From contig NZ_JANFQF010000005.1 of the NCBI RefSeq assembly GCF_024438035.1, positions 124,001 through 188,000 on the forward strand: a stretch of 64,000 nucleotides of DNA, read 5' to 3'. The translations under genes and the position numbers were made by a program. This document shows, in pieces, positions 8,326-17,412 of this stretch; the first letter of the stretch is position 1, and each line of letters opens with the position of its first letter. This DNA is from Rhodococcus tibetensis (GTDB lineage Bacteria; Actinomycetota; Actinomycetes; Mycobacteriales; Mycobacteriaceae). The notes under the pieces are model-generated. The model saw only the letters and a program-made list of their open reading frames with translations, was not told where the DNA came from and did not search any database.

Positions 8326-8793
8326 GTGAGGAACAACTCGGTTTCAGGACCGACTTCTGAGCGCTCGCGGCGACCGGGGGATGTGCGTGCTCCTGCATCG
8401 CGGCGCGCCGCGTCGTTGCTCGCTCGAGCCGACGCGCTCCTCTCCCAATCGGTCGGTGCCGGCTCGCCTGCGGATCGTTTCCACAGCGCGTACCTGGCCG
8501 CACTCCGCGGTGCCGGTGCGGTGCTGGCGGCCGCGGAGGGTGCCTCGCCGGGAGGCCGACGGACACGAACGCGTAACGCTTGGGTTCTCATGGCCGACGC
8601 GGCGGTCGATTTCGGCGAATGGGCCGACTATTTCGCCGGGCACTCCGCCACTCGCGCGGCGATAGAGGCCGGTATGTCGCGAACACTCACCGATCTCGAG
8701 GCGGACGAGTTCTTTGTCGAGGTGGGGCGGTTTCTCCAAGCGGTGGAAGACCACATCGGGCGCGGTGTCGACATCGATTTGAGGGCGTCGTAG
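8326..8793 (+). CDS. SAV_6107-family HEPN domain protein, probably LexA-regulated
   Basis: Small protein of 155 residues, mostly alpha-helical after a basic N-terminus of about 25 residues. The order of helices (RRAASLLARADALL, RFHSAYLAALRGAGAVL, WVLMADAAVDFGEWADYF, LEADEFFVEVGRFL) matches the SAV_6107 HEPN family of actinobacteria. The canonical HEPN ribonuclease motif (R-x4-6-H) is not evident, so nuclease activity is doubtful. GTG at 8326 is preferred because GGAGG (8313-8317) lies 8 bp before it; the frame reaches back to an ATG at 8209, but that ATG lies inside the LexA box. Expression is expected after DNA damage. The function is unknown. Confidence 0.72.
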   Translation: MRNNSVSGPTSERSRRPGDVRAPASRRAASLLARADALLSQSVGAGSPADRFHSAYLAALRGAGAVLAAAEGASPGGRRTRTRNAWVLMADAAVDFGEWADYFAGHSATRAAIEAGMSRTLTDLEADEFFVEVGRFLQAVEDHIGRGVDIDLRAS

Positions 8794-9027
8794 CTGCCCG
8801 TCGAGCTCGGAACCGGGCCCGGACACGCGCGCGGTCGGCCACATTGCGAAGCCCGAGGCAGGGTTCGGTGCGGGAGTCCGTAAGGTTGGTGTCGAACTCG
8901 TGCACCGAGTAGGTGGTACGGGGATCGAACTGCTCGTATTATTGAATCTAGGTAGCCGCCAAAGTCGGTTACCCACCGTCTCGCACCGTGAGGCGGTGGC
9001 CAACACTCCAGTGCCGGGGGAGGTACC

Positions 9028-9456
9028 GTGCCACTCTCCGAGCACGAGCAGCGCATGCTCGACCAGATCGAGAGCGCTCTCTATGCCGAAGATCCCAAGT
9101 TCGCCTCCACTGTGCGAGGCGGTCGCATGCGTGCGGCATCGAGTCGTCGTCGATTGCAAGCTGTAGCCCTGTTCGTCCTGGGACTGGTACTGCTCATCGC
9201 CGGCGTCGCCCTGCCGATCAAGCCGGGTGGTTTTCCGATCATCAGCTTGATCGGCTTCATCGTTATGTTCGGTGCGGGAGTCCTCCTCCTGTGGGGTGGG
9301 GGAAAGAAGCAGTCCCGACAGTCGTCGCGTGGCGGCTCGACCACGCCCGACGAGACCAAGAGGACCGACCGGGGTAAGCCTCGGAGCGGACGCAAGAGTG
9401 GCGGGTTCTCGTCGCGAATGGAAGATCGCTTCAAGAAGAGGTTCGAGCAGGAGTAA
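9028..9456 (+). CDS. DUF3040 membrane protein
   Basis: Protein of 142 residues starting with the family-typical PLSEHEQRMLDQIE segment. Two adjacent membrane helices follow (about residues 43-63 and 67-92), then a highly basic Ser/Gly/Lys/Arg cytoplasmic tail. The GTG is preceded by GGGGGAGG at ideal spacing. M. tuberculosis has a DUF3040 gene (Rv2169c) in the same place just upstream of mraZ. The function is unknown; location beside the division cluster hints at an envelope role. A very strong terminator follows at once, so it is transcriptionally separate from mraZ. Confidence 0.85.
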   Translation: MPLSEHEQRMLDQIESALYAEDPKFASTVRGGRMRAASSRRRLQAVALFVLGLVLLIAGVALPIKPGGFPIISLIGFIVMFGAGVLLLWGGGKKQSRQSSRGGSTTPDETKRTDRGKPRSGRKSGGFSSRMEDRFKKRFEQE

Positions 9457-9470
9457 CAGAACTCACTCTC

Positions 9471-9517
9471 GGCGTTGGCGGTGTGGCATTTCGATGCCAC
9501 ACCGCCAACGCCTTTTT
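9471..9517 (+). terminator. Intrinsic terminator after the DUF3040 gene
   Basis: A perfect 19-bp stem (9471-9489 with 9494-9512) closed by a TTCG tetraloop is followed by TTTTT. It isolates the mraZ promoter from upstream transcription. Confidence 0.92.
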
Positions 9518-9615
9518 GTGCTGAGGAATGCCCCGCCGCGACGTCGTGTCGTGAGCGGGACGACGATCCAGTGAACGTCCGCCCGTATTCGGGTCCCACC
9601 CGCACCCACGTCTCG

Positions 9616-9630
9616 CCCCACTTTCCCCCA
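9616..9630 (-). promoter_or_regulatory. Distal inverted MraZ-type box pair
   Basis: CCCCACTTTCCCCCA is the exact reverse complement of the proximal pair at 9848-9862. Read on the minus strand it is two TGGGG units with 10-bp spacing. It lies about 310 bp upstream of mraZ. Confidence 0.5.
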
Positions 9631-9845
9631 TCATGGGTGGGGTGATCGAGTCGCGACCGCAGTCGTGTCCATTCGCGGCGGCTCACCTGGTCTTTTGATG
9701 CGCGCCGGGGGGCTCTGGGTTGCTTGGCCGCGTGCCTGTGCCGTGTTTGCGATCACTCGGGGAATTTTCCCCCACTTTCCTGAATTCGCGTTGACCAGCA
9801 AGTATCGAGCAAACGGCAGGGAAACACCGTCCTTTCCGCCTTGTC

Positions 9846-9870
9846 AGTGGGGGAAAGTGGGGTACTGTGG
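9846..9870 (+). promoter_or_regulatory. Proximal MraZ-type boxes
   Basis: AGTGG at 9846, AGTGG at 9856 and TGTGG at 9866 are spaced exactly 10 bp, in line with the TGGGN-N5 direct repeats recognised by MraZ, the autorepressor of the dcw cluster in other bacteria. They lie about 70-95 bp before the mraZ start. Confidence 0.65.
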
Positions 9871-9941
9871 TGCGCAGCGGGGAGCGAAGGTGAACCGCCC
9901 GGGCATGCGGCGTTCGATATGGACGTAGTGGGAGGTGTCGA

Positions 9942-10373
9942 GTGTTTCTCGGTACCTACACGCCGAAGCTCGACGACAAGGGGCGGCTGACGTTGCCCGC
10001 AAAGTTCCGGGATGCACTGGCGGGAGGGTTGATGGTCACCAAGGGTCAGGATCACAGCCTTGCGGTGTATCCCCGGGAAGAGTTCACTGCGCTTGCGCGC
10101 AAGGCCGCGGCCGCCTCGAGAAGCGATCCGGAAGCGCGAGCATTCGTCCGTGGTCTCGCTGCCGGCACCGATGAGCAGCACGCAGATGCCCAGGGGCGCA
10201 TCACCCTCTCGGCAGATCACCGTCGTTACGCGGGTCTTTCCAAGGATTGCGTAGTGATCGGTTCGGTCGATTTCCTCGAGATCTGGGATGCGCAAGCATG
10301 GCAGACCTACATCGAGGAAAACGAGGAGAACTACTCGCAGGCAACGGGAGTCGCGCTCGGCGAGATCGTCTGA
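9942..10373 (+). CDS. mraZ: Transcriptional regulator MraZ
   Basis: DNA-binding protein of 143 residues, the first gene of the division/cell-wall cluster. It has two SpoVT-AbrB-like halves, each with the family motif: [10 protein letters not shown] at about 11-20 and DAQGRITL in the second half. MraZ forms oligomeric rings that bind tandem GTGG-type repeats and repress its own operon. GTG at 9942 follows GGGAGGTG. Repeats of the expected type lie just upstream, so autoregulation is likely. A 198-bp gap with no obvious terminator separates it from rsmH. Confidence 0.97.
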   Translation: MFLGTYTPKLDDKGRLTLPAKFRDALAGGLMVTKGQDHSLAVYPREEFTALARKAAAASRSDPEARAFVRGLAAGTDEQHADAQGRITLSADHRRYAGLSKDCVVIGSVDFLEIWDAQAWQTYIEENEENYSQATGVALGEIV

Positions 10374-10571
10374 GCATGACTGCGAGCCTGCGAATGCAGC
10401 GAGGCCTCTGTCCGACGGAACCCTGACGCACTTCCCCAGCGCCAGGTTTCCATTTCGGGCAGGGACCTCGAAGCATTCGCACCGGCAACCGGCCGAAAAG
10501 AGAAGTTCGACAAGTGGACCCCGGCTTCGGATACGTCCACCCGCACCACAGAAGCAGGAGCCGGAGGGATC

Positions 10572-11588
10572 ATGGTGGATCACGAGGGGGAACAATCCTC
10601 GCCCGCCGATGGTTTCGGTCATATCCCGGTATTGCTGCACCGGGCAGTCGAACTGCTGGGCCCCGCTCTCACTTTGCACGATCCGGAGGGTGGGGGAGCT
10701 GTCATGATCGACGCCACCCTCGGCCTCGGCGGGCACAGCGAGCACTTCCTCCGGACGTACCCGCAGCTGAAACTTGTGGCCCTCGATCGAGATCCACACG
10801 CCCTCGAGATCGCGGGAGCTCGGCTCGCCCAGTTCGCGGACCGGGTGACATTCGTCCACACGCGGTACGACGGCATCGAGAATGCCCTCGTCGAAGCGGG
10901 ACTTCCTCCCGAGGATTCCGTGCACGGCATCCTCTTCGACCTCGGGGTCTCATCGATGCAGCTCGACGAGTCGGATCGCGGTTTCGCTTACTCCATCGAC
11001 GCACCGCTCGACATGCGGATGGATCCGACGACAGGCATCACGGCGGCAGAGGTACTCAACACATACAGCCACGGTGATCTGGCTCGGATCCTCAGCACGT
11101 ACGGCGAGGAACGATTCGCGGGAAGAATCGCCTCGGAAATCGTCCGACAGCGGGCGAAGCAGCCGTTCACGACCAGCGCCGAACTGGTCGAACTGTTGTA
11201 TCGCGCCATTCCGGCGGCCACTCGCCGGACCGGGGGGCACCCCGCCAAGCGGACGTTCCAAGCCCTTCGAGTGGAGGTCAACGGCGAACTCGATTCCCTG
11301 CGAGCGGCAATACCAGCTGCGCTCGACTCGTTGACTGTCGGGGGACGCGTCGTGTTCATGTCGTATCAGTCGCTCGAAGATCGGGTCGTCAAACAGGAGA
11401 TCACTCCCCGCTCGAAGTCGAGGAGTCCCGAGGGGCTCCCTGTCGAATTACCGGGAATGGGGCCGGAGTTCCGCATCCTCACCCGAGGGGCGGAGCGCGC
11501 GTCCGAGCAGGAAGTAGAAGAGAACCCACGATCAGCCCCGGTGCGCTTGCGCGCTGCAGAAAGAATTGCCAGGAGGTCGGCGGCATGA
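10572..11588 (+). CDS. rsmH: 16S rRNA (cytosine(1402)-N4)-methyltransferase RsmH
   Basis: SAM-dependent methyltransferase (formerly MraW) that N4-methylates C1402 of 16S rRNA. The SAM site is visible as [14 protein letters not shown] (about 47-60) with [11 protein letters not shown] after it. [11 protein letters not shown] and [16 protein letters not shown] are family signatures. The length of 338 residues is normal. ATG is preceded by GGAGGG. Its stop overlaps the ftsL start (ATGA), the first of a run of such overlaps through the cluster. Confidence 0.97.
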   Translation: MVDHEGEQSSPADGFGHIPVLLHRAVELLGPALTLHDPEGGGAVMIDATLGLGGHSEHFLRTYPQLKLVALDRDPHALEIAGARLAQFADRVTFVHTRYDGIENALVEAGLPPEDSVHGILFDLGVSSMQLDESDRGFAYSIDAPLDMRMDPTTGITAAEVLNTYSHGDLARILSTYGEERFAGRIASEIVRQRAKQPFTTSAELVELLYRAIPAATRRTGGHPAKRTFQALRVEVNGELDSLRAAIPAALDSLTVGGRVVFMSYQSLEDRVVKQEITPRSKSRSPEGLPVELPGMGPEFRILTRGAERASEQEVEENPRSAPVRLRAAERIARRSAA

Positions 11589-12265
11589 CGGTTCAGGTGA
11601 GTTCCCCCGAGGTGCGACCCGCGCGCGGGGGTAACCGTTCGGGCGCTGCCCAGCGGGCGTACGAGCGACGTACCCAGCGTGCGGCGGTGCACAACGGAAC
11701 GCCGACCGCAGTAGCCGGCAAGAATCGCGCCGGTTCGCTCGCCGCCCGGATCCCTTTCGTGGCAACGATTCTCGGGTTGCTCACCCTTGGCCTGGCGGTC
11801 ACTCTCCTGCTCACGACCCGCTCCGCCGAGGATTCCTATCAGCTCAGTGCTGCGCGTGAACACAATCAGTCGCTCGCAGAAGAGAAGGCGGCGCTGCAGC
11901 GGGACGTGGAGACAGCCAACTCTGCGCCCGAACTCGCAAAGGAAGCGGCCGAGCTGGGGATGGTTCCAGCGAACGATCCGGCTCGTCTCGTGGTGCACTT
12001 GGACGGAAGCGTCGAGGTGGTCGGAAAGCCGGCTCCGGCATCCGGGTCACCCGTGCCGCCGCTCGATGCCGCGGCCCCGTTCACCCAGGCGGGGAGCACG
12101 GTCGCGACCGCTCCGAACCGAGGTTCCACCACCACGCAGGCACCACGCGCCACGCCGCGTCCCGGCAATAGCCCTGAGATCCAGGCCCGAGGTGAACAAT
12201 TGGTTCCCGTGATGCCTTCGACCACTGCACCGACGACAGCACCACCATCGGGTGGTCGCCGGTGA
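11585..12265 (+). CDS. ftsL: FtsL-like division protein
   Basis: Bitopic membrane protein of 226 residues. It has a basic cytoplasmic N-terminus, one membrane helix (about 56-77) and a periplasmic heptad-rich helix (about 84-122, [21 protein letters not shown]) as in FtsL/DivIC. A long Pro/Thr/Ser-rich tail (about 150-226) is typical of actinobacterial versions such as Rv2164c. It would join FtsB/FtsQ-type proteins to activate FtsW/FtsI at the septum. The assignment rests on topology and position between rsmH and ftsI, since FtsL sequences diverge strongly. It overlaps both neighbours by 4 bp. Confidence 0.85.
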   Translation: MTVQVSSPEVRPARGGNRSGAAQRAYERRTQRAAVHNGTPTAVAGKNRAGSLAARIPFVATILGLLTLGLAVTLLLTTRSAEDSYQLSAAREHNQSLAEEKAALQRDVETANSAPELAKEAAELGMVPANDPARLVVHLDGSVEVVGKPAPASGSPVPPLDAAAPFTQAGSTVATAPNRGSTTTQAPRATPRPGNSPEIQARGEQLVPVMPSTTAPTTAPPSGGRR

Positions 12266-14112
12266 ACCGAAACGCACCGAGAAGTCGTCCCCGGCGCCCC
12301 AAGGGCGCCGGCACGGGGTCCTTTCCGTTCAGGCAGCGGATCGGACGCGGGATGATGTTCGGAGCGCTCGGCCTCGCCGCGCTGCAACTTCTGTGGATTC
12401 AGGTCATCGACGCGCCGCAACTGTCGGCCGAGGCGGCGAATCAACGCACCACGACCCAGGTGGATCCGGCGCTGCGCGGATCGATCACGGACCGCAACGC
12501 CAATCCCATTGCCTTCACGATGGAAGCGAAGGCCCTCACCTTCCAGCCGGCGCGAGTCCGCAAGGAACTCGAGGAGGCGAGAGCCAAGAGCGACATCGCC
12601 CCCGAAGTCGATTCCCGGCTCGATGCGATCGCCGCGGAGATCCACGACCGGCTCGGTGACGCTGCCCCGGAGAAAGAACTGAAGGAAAAACTGCGCAGCG
12701 ACGAGACATTCGTCTACCTCGCCCGCAGTGTCGACCCGGCGGTTGCGGCGGACATCAGCGAGAAGTTTCCCGAAGTGGGTCTCGAGCGCCAGGACATCCG
12801 CGAATATCCCGGTGGGTCGCTTGCCGCGAACCTCGTCGGCGCGACCGGCTGGGACGGGCACGGACTCCTCGGCCTCGAGGACTCCCTCGACTCCACCCTC
12901 GCCGGCACGGACGGTTCCGAAACGTACGACCGCGGGTCCGACGGAGCCGTCATTCCCGGCAGTTGGCGTGACAAGCAACCTGCCGTGGACGGGTCGAGTG
13001 TGGAACTCACCATCGATTCGGATCTGCAGTACTACGTGCAACAGCAAGTGCAGATGGCGAAGGACAAGTCCGGCGCCAAGGACGCCTCGGCTGTGGTGCT
13101 CGACTCCCATACAGGGGAGGTGCTGGCGATGTCGAACGACAGCACATTCAATCCGGCAATCGGTGTGGGCAACAATCCGAGATCCGTCGAGATGGGCAAT
13201 CTGTCTGTCAGTACCCCGTTCGAGCCGGGATCGGTGAACAAGATCGTCACCGCCGCGGCCGCCATCGAGTACGGGCTGACCAACCCCGACGAGGTTCTCG
13301 AGGTTCCCGGCACCATTCAAATGGCAGGCGTGTCGGTGAAGGATGCCTGGGATCACGGCGTCGCTCCGTACACCTCTACCGGGGTGTTCGGCAAGTCGTC
13401 GAACGTCGGCACACTGATGCTCGCCCAGCGCGTCGGCGAGGACCGGTACGCCGACATGCTGTCGAAGTTCGGTCTCGGTCAGCGCACCGAGGTGGGGCTG
13501 CCCGGCGAGAGCGCGGGCAGTGTGCCGAGCCGCGACCAGTGGTCGGGCGGCACCTTCGCGAACCTGCCGATCGGCCAGGGTCTGTCGATGACGCTGTTGC
13601 AGATGACCGGCATGTATCAGGCCATCGCCAACGACGGTGTCCGCATTCCGCCGCGCATCGTGAGGGCAACGATCGACGCGGACGGCGACAGAACCGAGAC
13701 AGAGCGACCGGAGGAGGTTACCGTCGTCAGTCCGCAGACGGCGTCCACCGTGCGCGACATGTTCCGGTCCGTCACACAGAACGACACCGGCAACCAGCGC
13801 GGTACCGGTGTTCAGGCTGCCGTCGACGGCTACCAGATCAGTGGCAAGACGGGGACAGCGCAGCAGGTCGATCCGGCGTGCAAGTGCTACTCGAATTCGA
13901 ACTACTGGATCACGTTCGCCGGGATCGCGCCCGCAGACAATCCGCGATACGTCATCGGCATCATGCTCAATGCGCCCACGCGTAGCGCCGACGGCACCGG
14001 TGGGCAGTCCGCCGCGCCACTGTTTCACAACATCGCGTCGTGGTTGCTCCAACGTGACAGCGTCCCGATGTCCCCCGATCCCGGACGCAGGCTGGTGCTC
14101 CAAGCCGATTGA
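12262..14112 (+). CDS. ftsI: Septal peptidoglycan transpeptidase FtsI (PBP3/PbpB)
   Basis: Class B penicillin-binding protein of 616 residues that cross-links septal peptidoglycan with FtsW. It has a basic cytoplasmic N-terminus, a membrane helix at about 31-48, a dimerisation/pedestal region, and a transpeptidase domain with the three active-site motifs: SVNK (Ser324, within EPGSVNK), SSN (379-381) and KTG (529-531). A CKC pair near 540-542 lies after KTG. GTG at 12262 overlaps the ftsL stop (GTGA). A 175-bp gap follows before murE, so a second promoter there is possible. Confidence 0.97.
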   Translation: MNRNAPRSRPRRPKGAGTGSFPFRQRIGRGMMFGALGLAALQLLWIQVIDAPQLSAEAANQRTTTQVDPALRGSITDRNANPIAFTMEAKALTFQPARVRKELEEARAKSDIAPEVDSRLDAIAAEIHDRLGDAAPEKELKEKLRSDETFVYLARSVDPAVAADISEKFPEVGLERQDIREYPGGSLAANLVGATGWDGHGLLGLEDSLDSTLAGTDGSETYDRGSDGAVIPGSWRDKQPAVDGSSVELTIDSDLQYYVQQQVQMAKDKSGAKDASAVVLDSHTGEVLAMSNDSTFNPAIGVGNNPRSVEMGNLSVSTPFEPGSVNKIVTAAAAIEYGLTNPDEVLEVPGTIQMAGVSVKDAWDHGVAPYTSTGVFGKSSNVGTLMLAQRVGEDRYADMLSKFGLGQRTEVGLPGESAGSVPSRDQWSGGTFANLPIGQGLSMTLLQMTGMYQAIANDGVRIPPRIVRATIDADGDRTETERPEEVTVVSPQTASTVRDMFRSVTQNDTGNQRGTGVQAAVDGYQISGKTGTAQQVDPACKCYSNSNYWITFAGIAPADNPRYVIGIMLNAPTRSADGTGGQSAAPLFHNIASWLLQRDSVPMSPDPGRRLVLQAD

Positions 14113-14168
14113 GCGATGGTCGGCCGAATCCGCCTTTCGGAACGGTCGCGGTAATCTGACACGTCGGC

Positions 14169-14204
14169 CGTTCAGTGGGCACAGTCGTTCAGTGAACAAT
14201 GTCG
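14169..14204 (+). repeat. Two 17-bp repeat units between ftsI and murE
   Basis: TTCAGTGGGCACAGTCG (14171-14187) is followed directly by TTCAGTGAACAATGTCG (14188-14204); 13 of 17 bases match between them. The first differs at only 3 of 17 positions from the first unit of the tandem array at 54307, and both arrays have a 17-bp period. The function is unknown. Confidence 0.6.
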
Positions 14205-14287
14205 CGTGAAGATGCCCAGGTCGCGCACTGTTCGAGCCGTGCGTGACGCCCATTATCCGAAGTGAGTCGACACCCGAGAGGAGCCCG

Positions 14288-15901
14288 GTGCCTGTTCCGT
14301 CCCGCCCGCAGTCGACGTCCGCGCCGCTGAAATCCGTGGAAGACCTGCGCCCCGCCCACCCGGTCCGCACCCCGGTGAACGTTCTCGCCGCAGCCGCAGG
14401 AGCCAGAATCGAGGCTTCCGCAGGCGCAGCCGCCGACGTCGTCGTCACGGGAGTGGATCTTCGGGCTCAGGCCATCGCCGAAGGCGACCTGTTCGCGGCC
14501 TTGCCCGGTGCGCGGGCGCACGGGGCGGAGTTCGCGGCAGACGCTGTGGCACGCGGTGCGGCCGCGATCCTCACGGACGAGGCTGGATTCGAGGTGGTGA
14601 CCCGGCTGGGCGCGGACGTGCCCGTCCTCGTCCACCACGATCCCCGCGGAGTTCTCGGCGAGTTGTCGGCCACCATCTACGGACGGCCGTCCGAGCGCAT
14701 GCAGGTGATCGGTATCACCGGGACTTCCGGAAAGACCACCACCTCGTATCTCGTGGAGGGTGCCCTCACCGCAGCCGGGCGCACCACTGGTCTGGTGGGC
14801 ACCATCGAAACGCGGATGAAAGGTCGACGGGTGCCGAGTGCACTGACGACGCCCGAGGCCCCGCAACTACACGCCTTGTTCGCTGTGATGCTCGAGCAAG
14901 GGGTCGACACGGTGGTGATGGAAGTGTCCAGTCACGCGCTCTCGCTCGGCCGGGTCGACGGTGTGCGCTTCGATGTGGGTGCCTTCACCAATCTTTCGCA
15001 GGACCACCTGGACTTCCACCGCGACTTCGAGGACTACTTCGCCGCCAAGGCCAGGCTTTTCCGTGCCGAATCGTCAGTCCATGCACCGCGGGCGGTCGTC
15101 TGCGTCGACGACGTATGGGGGCAACGGATGGCAGAGGTTGCCGCCGACGCCGACTCGGTCGTGTCGAGGGTGGCCACCGTGCCCGGCGGTCCGGAGGCCG
15201 AGTGGACCGCAGGGGCGCCGACGGTGTCACCTTCCGGTTCGCAGACTTTCTCCCTCACCACACCGGACGGCACGTCGCTCGAGGTGTTGCTGCAGCTTCC
15301 GGGTCGGTACAACGTGGCGAACGCCTCGGTGGCCGTCGCGTTGGGCGCGTCGCTGGGGGTCGATCCGCTCGAGGCCGTGAAGGGCATCGCGGAGGTCGAC
15401 GTACCCGGACGGGTGCAGCGGATCGATCGGGGCCAGGACTTCCTCGCTGTCGTCGACTATGCGCACAAACCCGCTGCCCTCGAAGCCGTGATTGCGACGC
15501 TTCGGAGCCAGGTGCCGGGCCGCATCGCGGTGGTCGTCGGTGCGGGAGGTGACCGCGACACCGGGAAGCGACCCCTGATGGGGTCGGCCGCGGCGCGAGG
15601 GGCGGACCTGCTGATCATCACAGACGACAACCCGCGCACCGAGGACCCGGCGACGATCAGGGCCGCGGTCCGGGAAGGTGCACTCGAGGTGCCGGAATCC
15701 GAGCGGGGAGAAGTACGGGAAGTAGCGGACCGGGCGAGGGCGATCGCCGACGCCGTCAGCTGGGCGCAGGCAGGCGACGTAGTTCTGGTCGCGGGTAAGG
15801 GACACGAGTCCGGTCAGGAGATTTCCGGGGTGAAGCACCCATTTGACGATCGTGAGGTACTGGGCGAAGCGATCGAGCAGGTAGTCGGAGGAAGCAAATG
15901 A
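14288..15901 (+). CDS. murE: UDP-N-acetylmuramoyl-L-alanyl-D-glutamate--2,6-diaminopimelate ligase MurE
   Basis: Cytoplasmic ATP-dependent ligase adding meso-diaminopimelate to UDP-MurNAc-L-Ala-D-Glu. The ATP loop GTSGKTT is at about 145-151. The DNPR motif at about 447-450, which contacts the carboxylate of meso-diaminopimelate, marks a DAP-type rather than lysine-type enzyme, as expected in mycolata. GTG at 14288 is chosen for the GAGAGGAG just upstream, giving 537 residues; the frame also offers a GTG at 14243. The stop overlaps murF by 4 bp. Confidence 0.97.
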   Translation: MPVPSRPQSTSAPLKSVEDLRPAHPVRTPVNVLAAAAGARIEASAGAAADVVVTGVDLRAQAIAEGDLFAALPGARAHGAEFAADAVARGAAAILTDEAGFEVVTRLGADVPVLVHHDPRGVLGELSATIYGRPSERMQVIGITGTSGKTTTSYLVEGALTAAGRTTGLVGTIETRMKGRRVPSALTTPEAPQLHALFAVMLEQGVDTVVMEVSSHALSLGRVDGVRFDVGAFTNLSQDHLDFHRDFEDYFAAKARLFRAESSVHAPRAVVCVDDVWGQRMAEVAADADSVVSRVATVPGGPEAEWTAGAPTVSPSGSQTFSLTTPDGTSLEVLLQLPGRYNVANASVAVALGASLGVDPLEAVKGIAEVDVPGRVQRIDRGQDFLAVVDYAHKPAALEAVIATLRSQVPGRIAVVVGAGGDRDTGKRPLMGSAAARGADLLIITDDNPRTEDPATIRAAVREGALEVPESERGEVREVADRARAIADAVSWAQAGDVVLVAGKGHESGQEISGVKHPFDDREVLGEAIEQVVGGSK

Positions 15902-17412
15902 TCCCGATGACACTCGCTCGCATTGCAGCGATCGTGGGCGGTGAACTCCACGACGTCGTCGATCCTTCCGCCGAGGTGATCGGCAGCGTCGAGTTCGATT
16001 CGCGGAAGGTTGGCGTCGGCGGCCTCTTCCTCGCTCTGCCCGGTGCCCGTGTCGACGGCCACGACCATGCGGCTGCTGCAGTCGCGGCCGGTGCAGTCGC
16101 CGTCCTGGCGGCGCGTCCGGTAGGGGTTCCCGCGGTTGTGGTGCCGCCGATTCCGCCGGATGTCCCGAGCCGGGCGATGGCACTCGAACACGATGCGGAC
16201 GGGTCCGGCGCCGCTGTACTCGCCGCTCTGGCAAAGCTCGCGCGGGCCTGTGTCGACGAACTCACCGACAAGGGCCTGACTGTGGTCGGAGTGACCGGGT
16301 CCGCGGGCAAGACGTCGACCAAAGATCTATTGGCCGCTGTTCTGCGTCCCTCGGGGCCGGTGGTGGCGCCGCCGGGATCGTTCAACAACGAGCTCGGACA
16401 TCCTTGGACGGCTCTGCGCGCGGACGCCGACACCCGATTCCTGGTTCTCGAGATGTCTGCACGCGGCCTGGGACACATCGCGTCCCTGGCCACCATCGCG
16501 CCTCCCCGCATCGGGGTGATCCTCAACGTGGGTACGGCGCACCTCGGTGAGTTCGGTTCGCGTGACGCGATCGCCCTCGCGAAGGGGGAGCTGGCCGAAG
16601 CGCTTCCCGCTGCCGAGGACGGCGGCGTCGCCGTGCTCAATGCAGACGACCCTCTGGTCGTCGCCATGGCCTCGCGGACCTCGGCGCGCGTCGTTCTCGT
16701 CGGTCAGTCGGAGGCGGCGGATATCCGGGCCACTGACATCGTGCTCGATGAGAAGGCGCGTGCGCGGTTCACGCTCACCGCGCCCTCGGGCAGTGTTCCG
16801 GTCGAGCTGGCCGTGCATGGTGAACACCAGATCGGGAACGCGCTCGCCGCTGCCGCAGTGGCTTTCGAGTGCGGTGCGGATCTCGGCCAGGTGGCCCAGG
16901 CCCTGTCCGGGGCCGCAGCGGTGTCTGCTCGCCGAATGGATGTGCGGGATCGCCCGGACGGTGTGACGGTCGTCAACGACTCGTACAATGCCAATCCTGA
17001 TTCGATGCGGGCGGCCATCAAGGCGCTGGTGTCGATGGCGAGGACCGGTCGCGGCGCGGCGCGCCGCAGTTGGGCGGTACTCGGGGAAATGGCGGAGCTG
17101 GGTCCAGAATCAGTGGTCGAGCACGATGCGATCGGCAGATTCGCGGTCCGGCTGGACGTGAGCAAGTTGATCATCGTCGGTACGGGCAGACCGGCACGGG
17201 CTATGCACCAAGGCGCTGTCATGGAGGGCTCGTGGGGTGACGAGGCGATACTCGTTCCCGACGCAGCCTCCGCGATCGCGTTGCTCGAGAAGGAACTGGC
17301 GGCCGGTGACCTCGTATTGGTCAAAGCGTCGCAATCGATCGGACTGTGGGAGGTCGCGGACGCGGTGCTGGCGGGACACACGGGACAGAAGGGTTCGGAG
17401 GCCATGCGGTGA
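15898..17412 (+). CDS. murF: UDP-N-acetylmuramoyl-tripeptide--D-alanyl-D-alanine ligase MurF
   Basis: Adds the D-Ala-D-Ala dipeptide to the UDP-MurNAc tripeptide, completing the pentapeptide precursor. It has 504 residues with the Mur-ligase ATP loop GSAGKTS at about 134-140 and the substrate-side NNE ([10 protein letters not shown]) near 165-175. The late motif [14 protein letters not shown] is characteristic of MurF. ATG overlaps murE (ATGA) and the stop overlaps mraY (GTGA), so expression is translationally coupled. Confidence 0.97.
   Translation: MIPMTLARIAAIVGGELHDVVDPSAEVIGSVEFDSRKVGVGGLFLALPGARVDGHDHAAAAVAAGAVAVLAARPVGVPAVVVPPIPPDVPSRAMALEHDADGSGAAVLAALAKLARACVDELTDKGLTVVGVTGSAGKTSTKDLLAAVLRPSGPVVAPPGSFNNELGHPWTALRADADTRFLVLEMSARGLGHIASLATIAPPRIGVILNVGTAHLGEFGSRDAIALAKGELAEALPAAEDGGVAVLNADDPLVVAMASRTSARVVLVGQSEAADIRATDIVLDEKARARFTLTAPSGSVPVELAVHGEHQIGNALAAAAVAFECGADLGQVAQALSGAAAVSARRMDVRDRPDGVTVVNDSYNANPDSMRAAIKALVSMARTGRGAARRSWAVLGEMAELGPESVVEHDAIGRFAVRLDVSKLIIVGTGRPARAMHQGAVMEGSWGDEAILVPDAASAIALLEKELAAGDLVLVKASQSIGLWEVADAVLAGHTGQKGSEAMR

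Larger units (their letters stand above)
9518..9941. other. Long regulatory intergenic region before mraZ
   Basis: This 424-bp stretch contains no convincing gene; the one frame of some length lacks a ribosome site and codes an implausible protein. It holds the inverted MraZ-type boxes at 9616-9630, an isolated inverted CCCCA-CTTTC at 9770-9779, and the proximal direct boxes at 9846-9870. No confident -10/-35 pair could be assigned. Confidence 0.7.

Noticed and set aside
9665-9928. Possible 87-residue gene in the region before mraZ
   Set aside because: No ribosome site, poor codon bias, and it contains the MraZ-type boxes; better read as regulatory DNA.
11866-14448. 860-codon minus-strand open frame opposite ftsL/ftsI/murE
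   Set aside because: It crosses three clear genes in antisense, and no recognisable domain is present.
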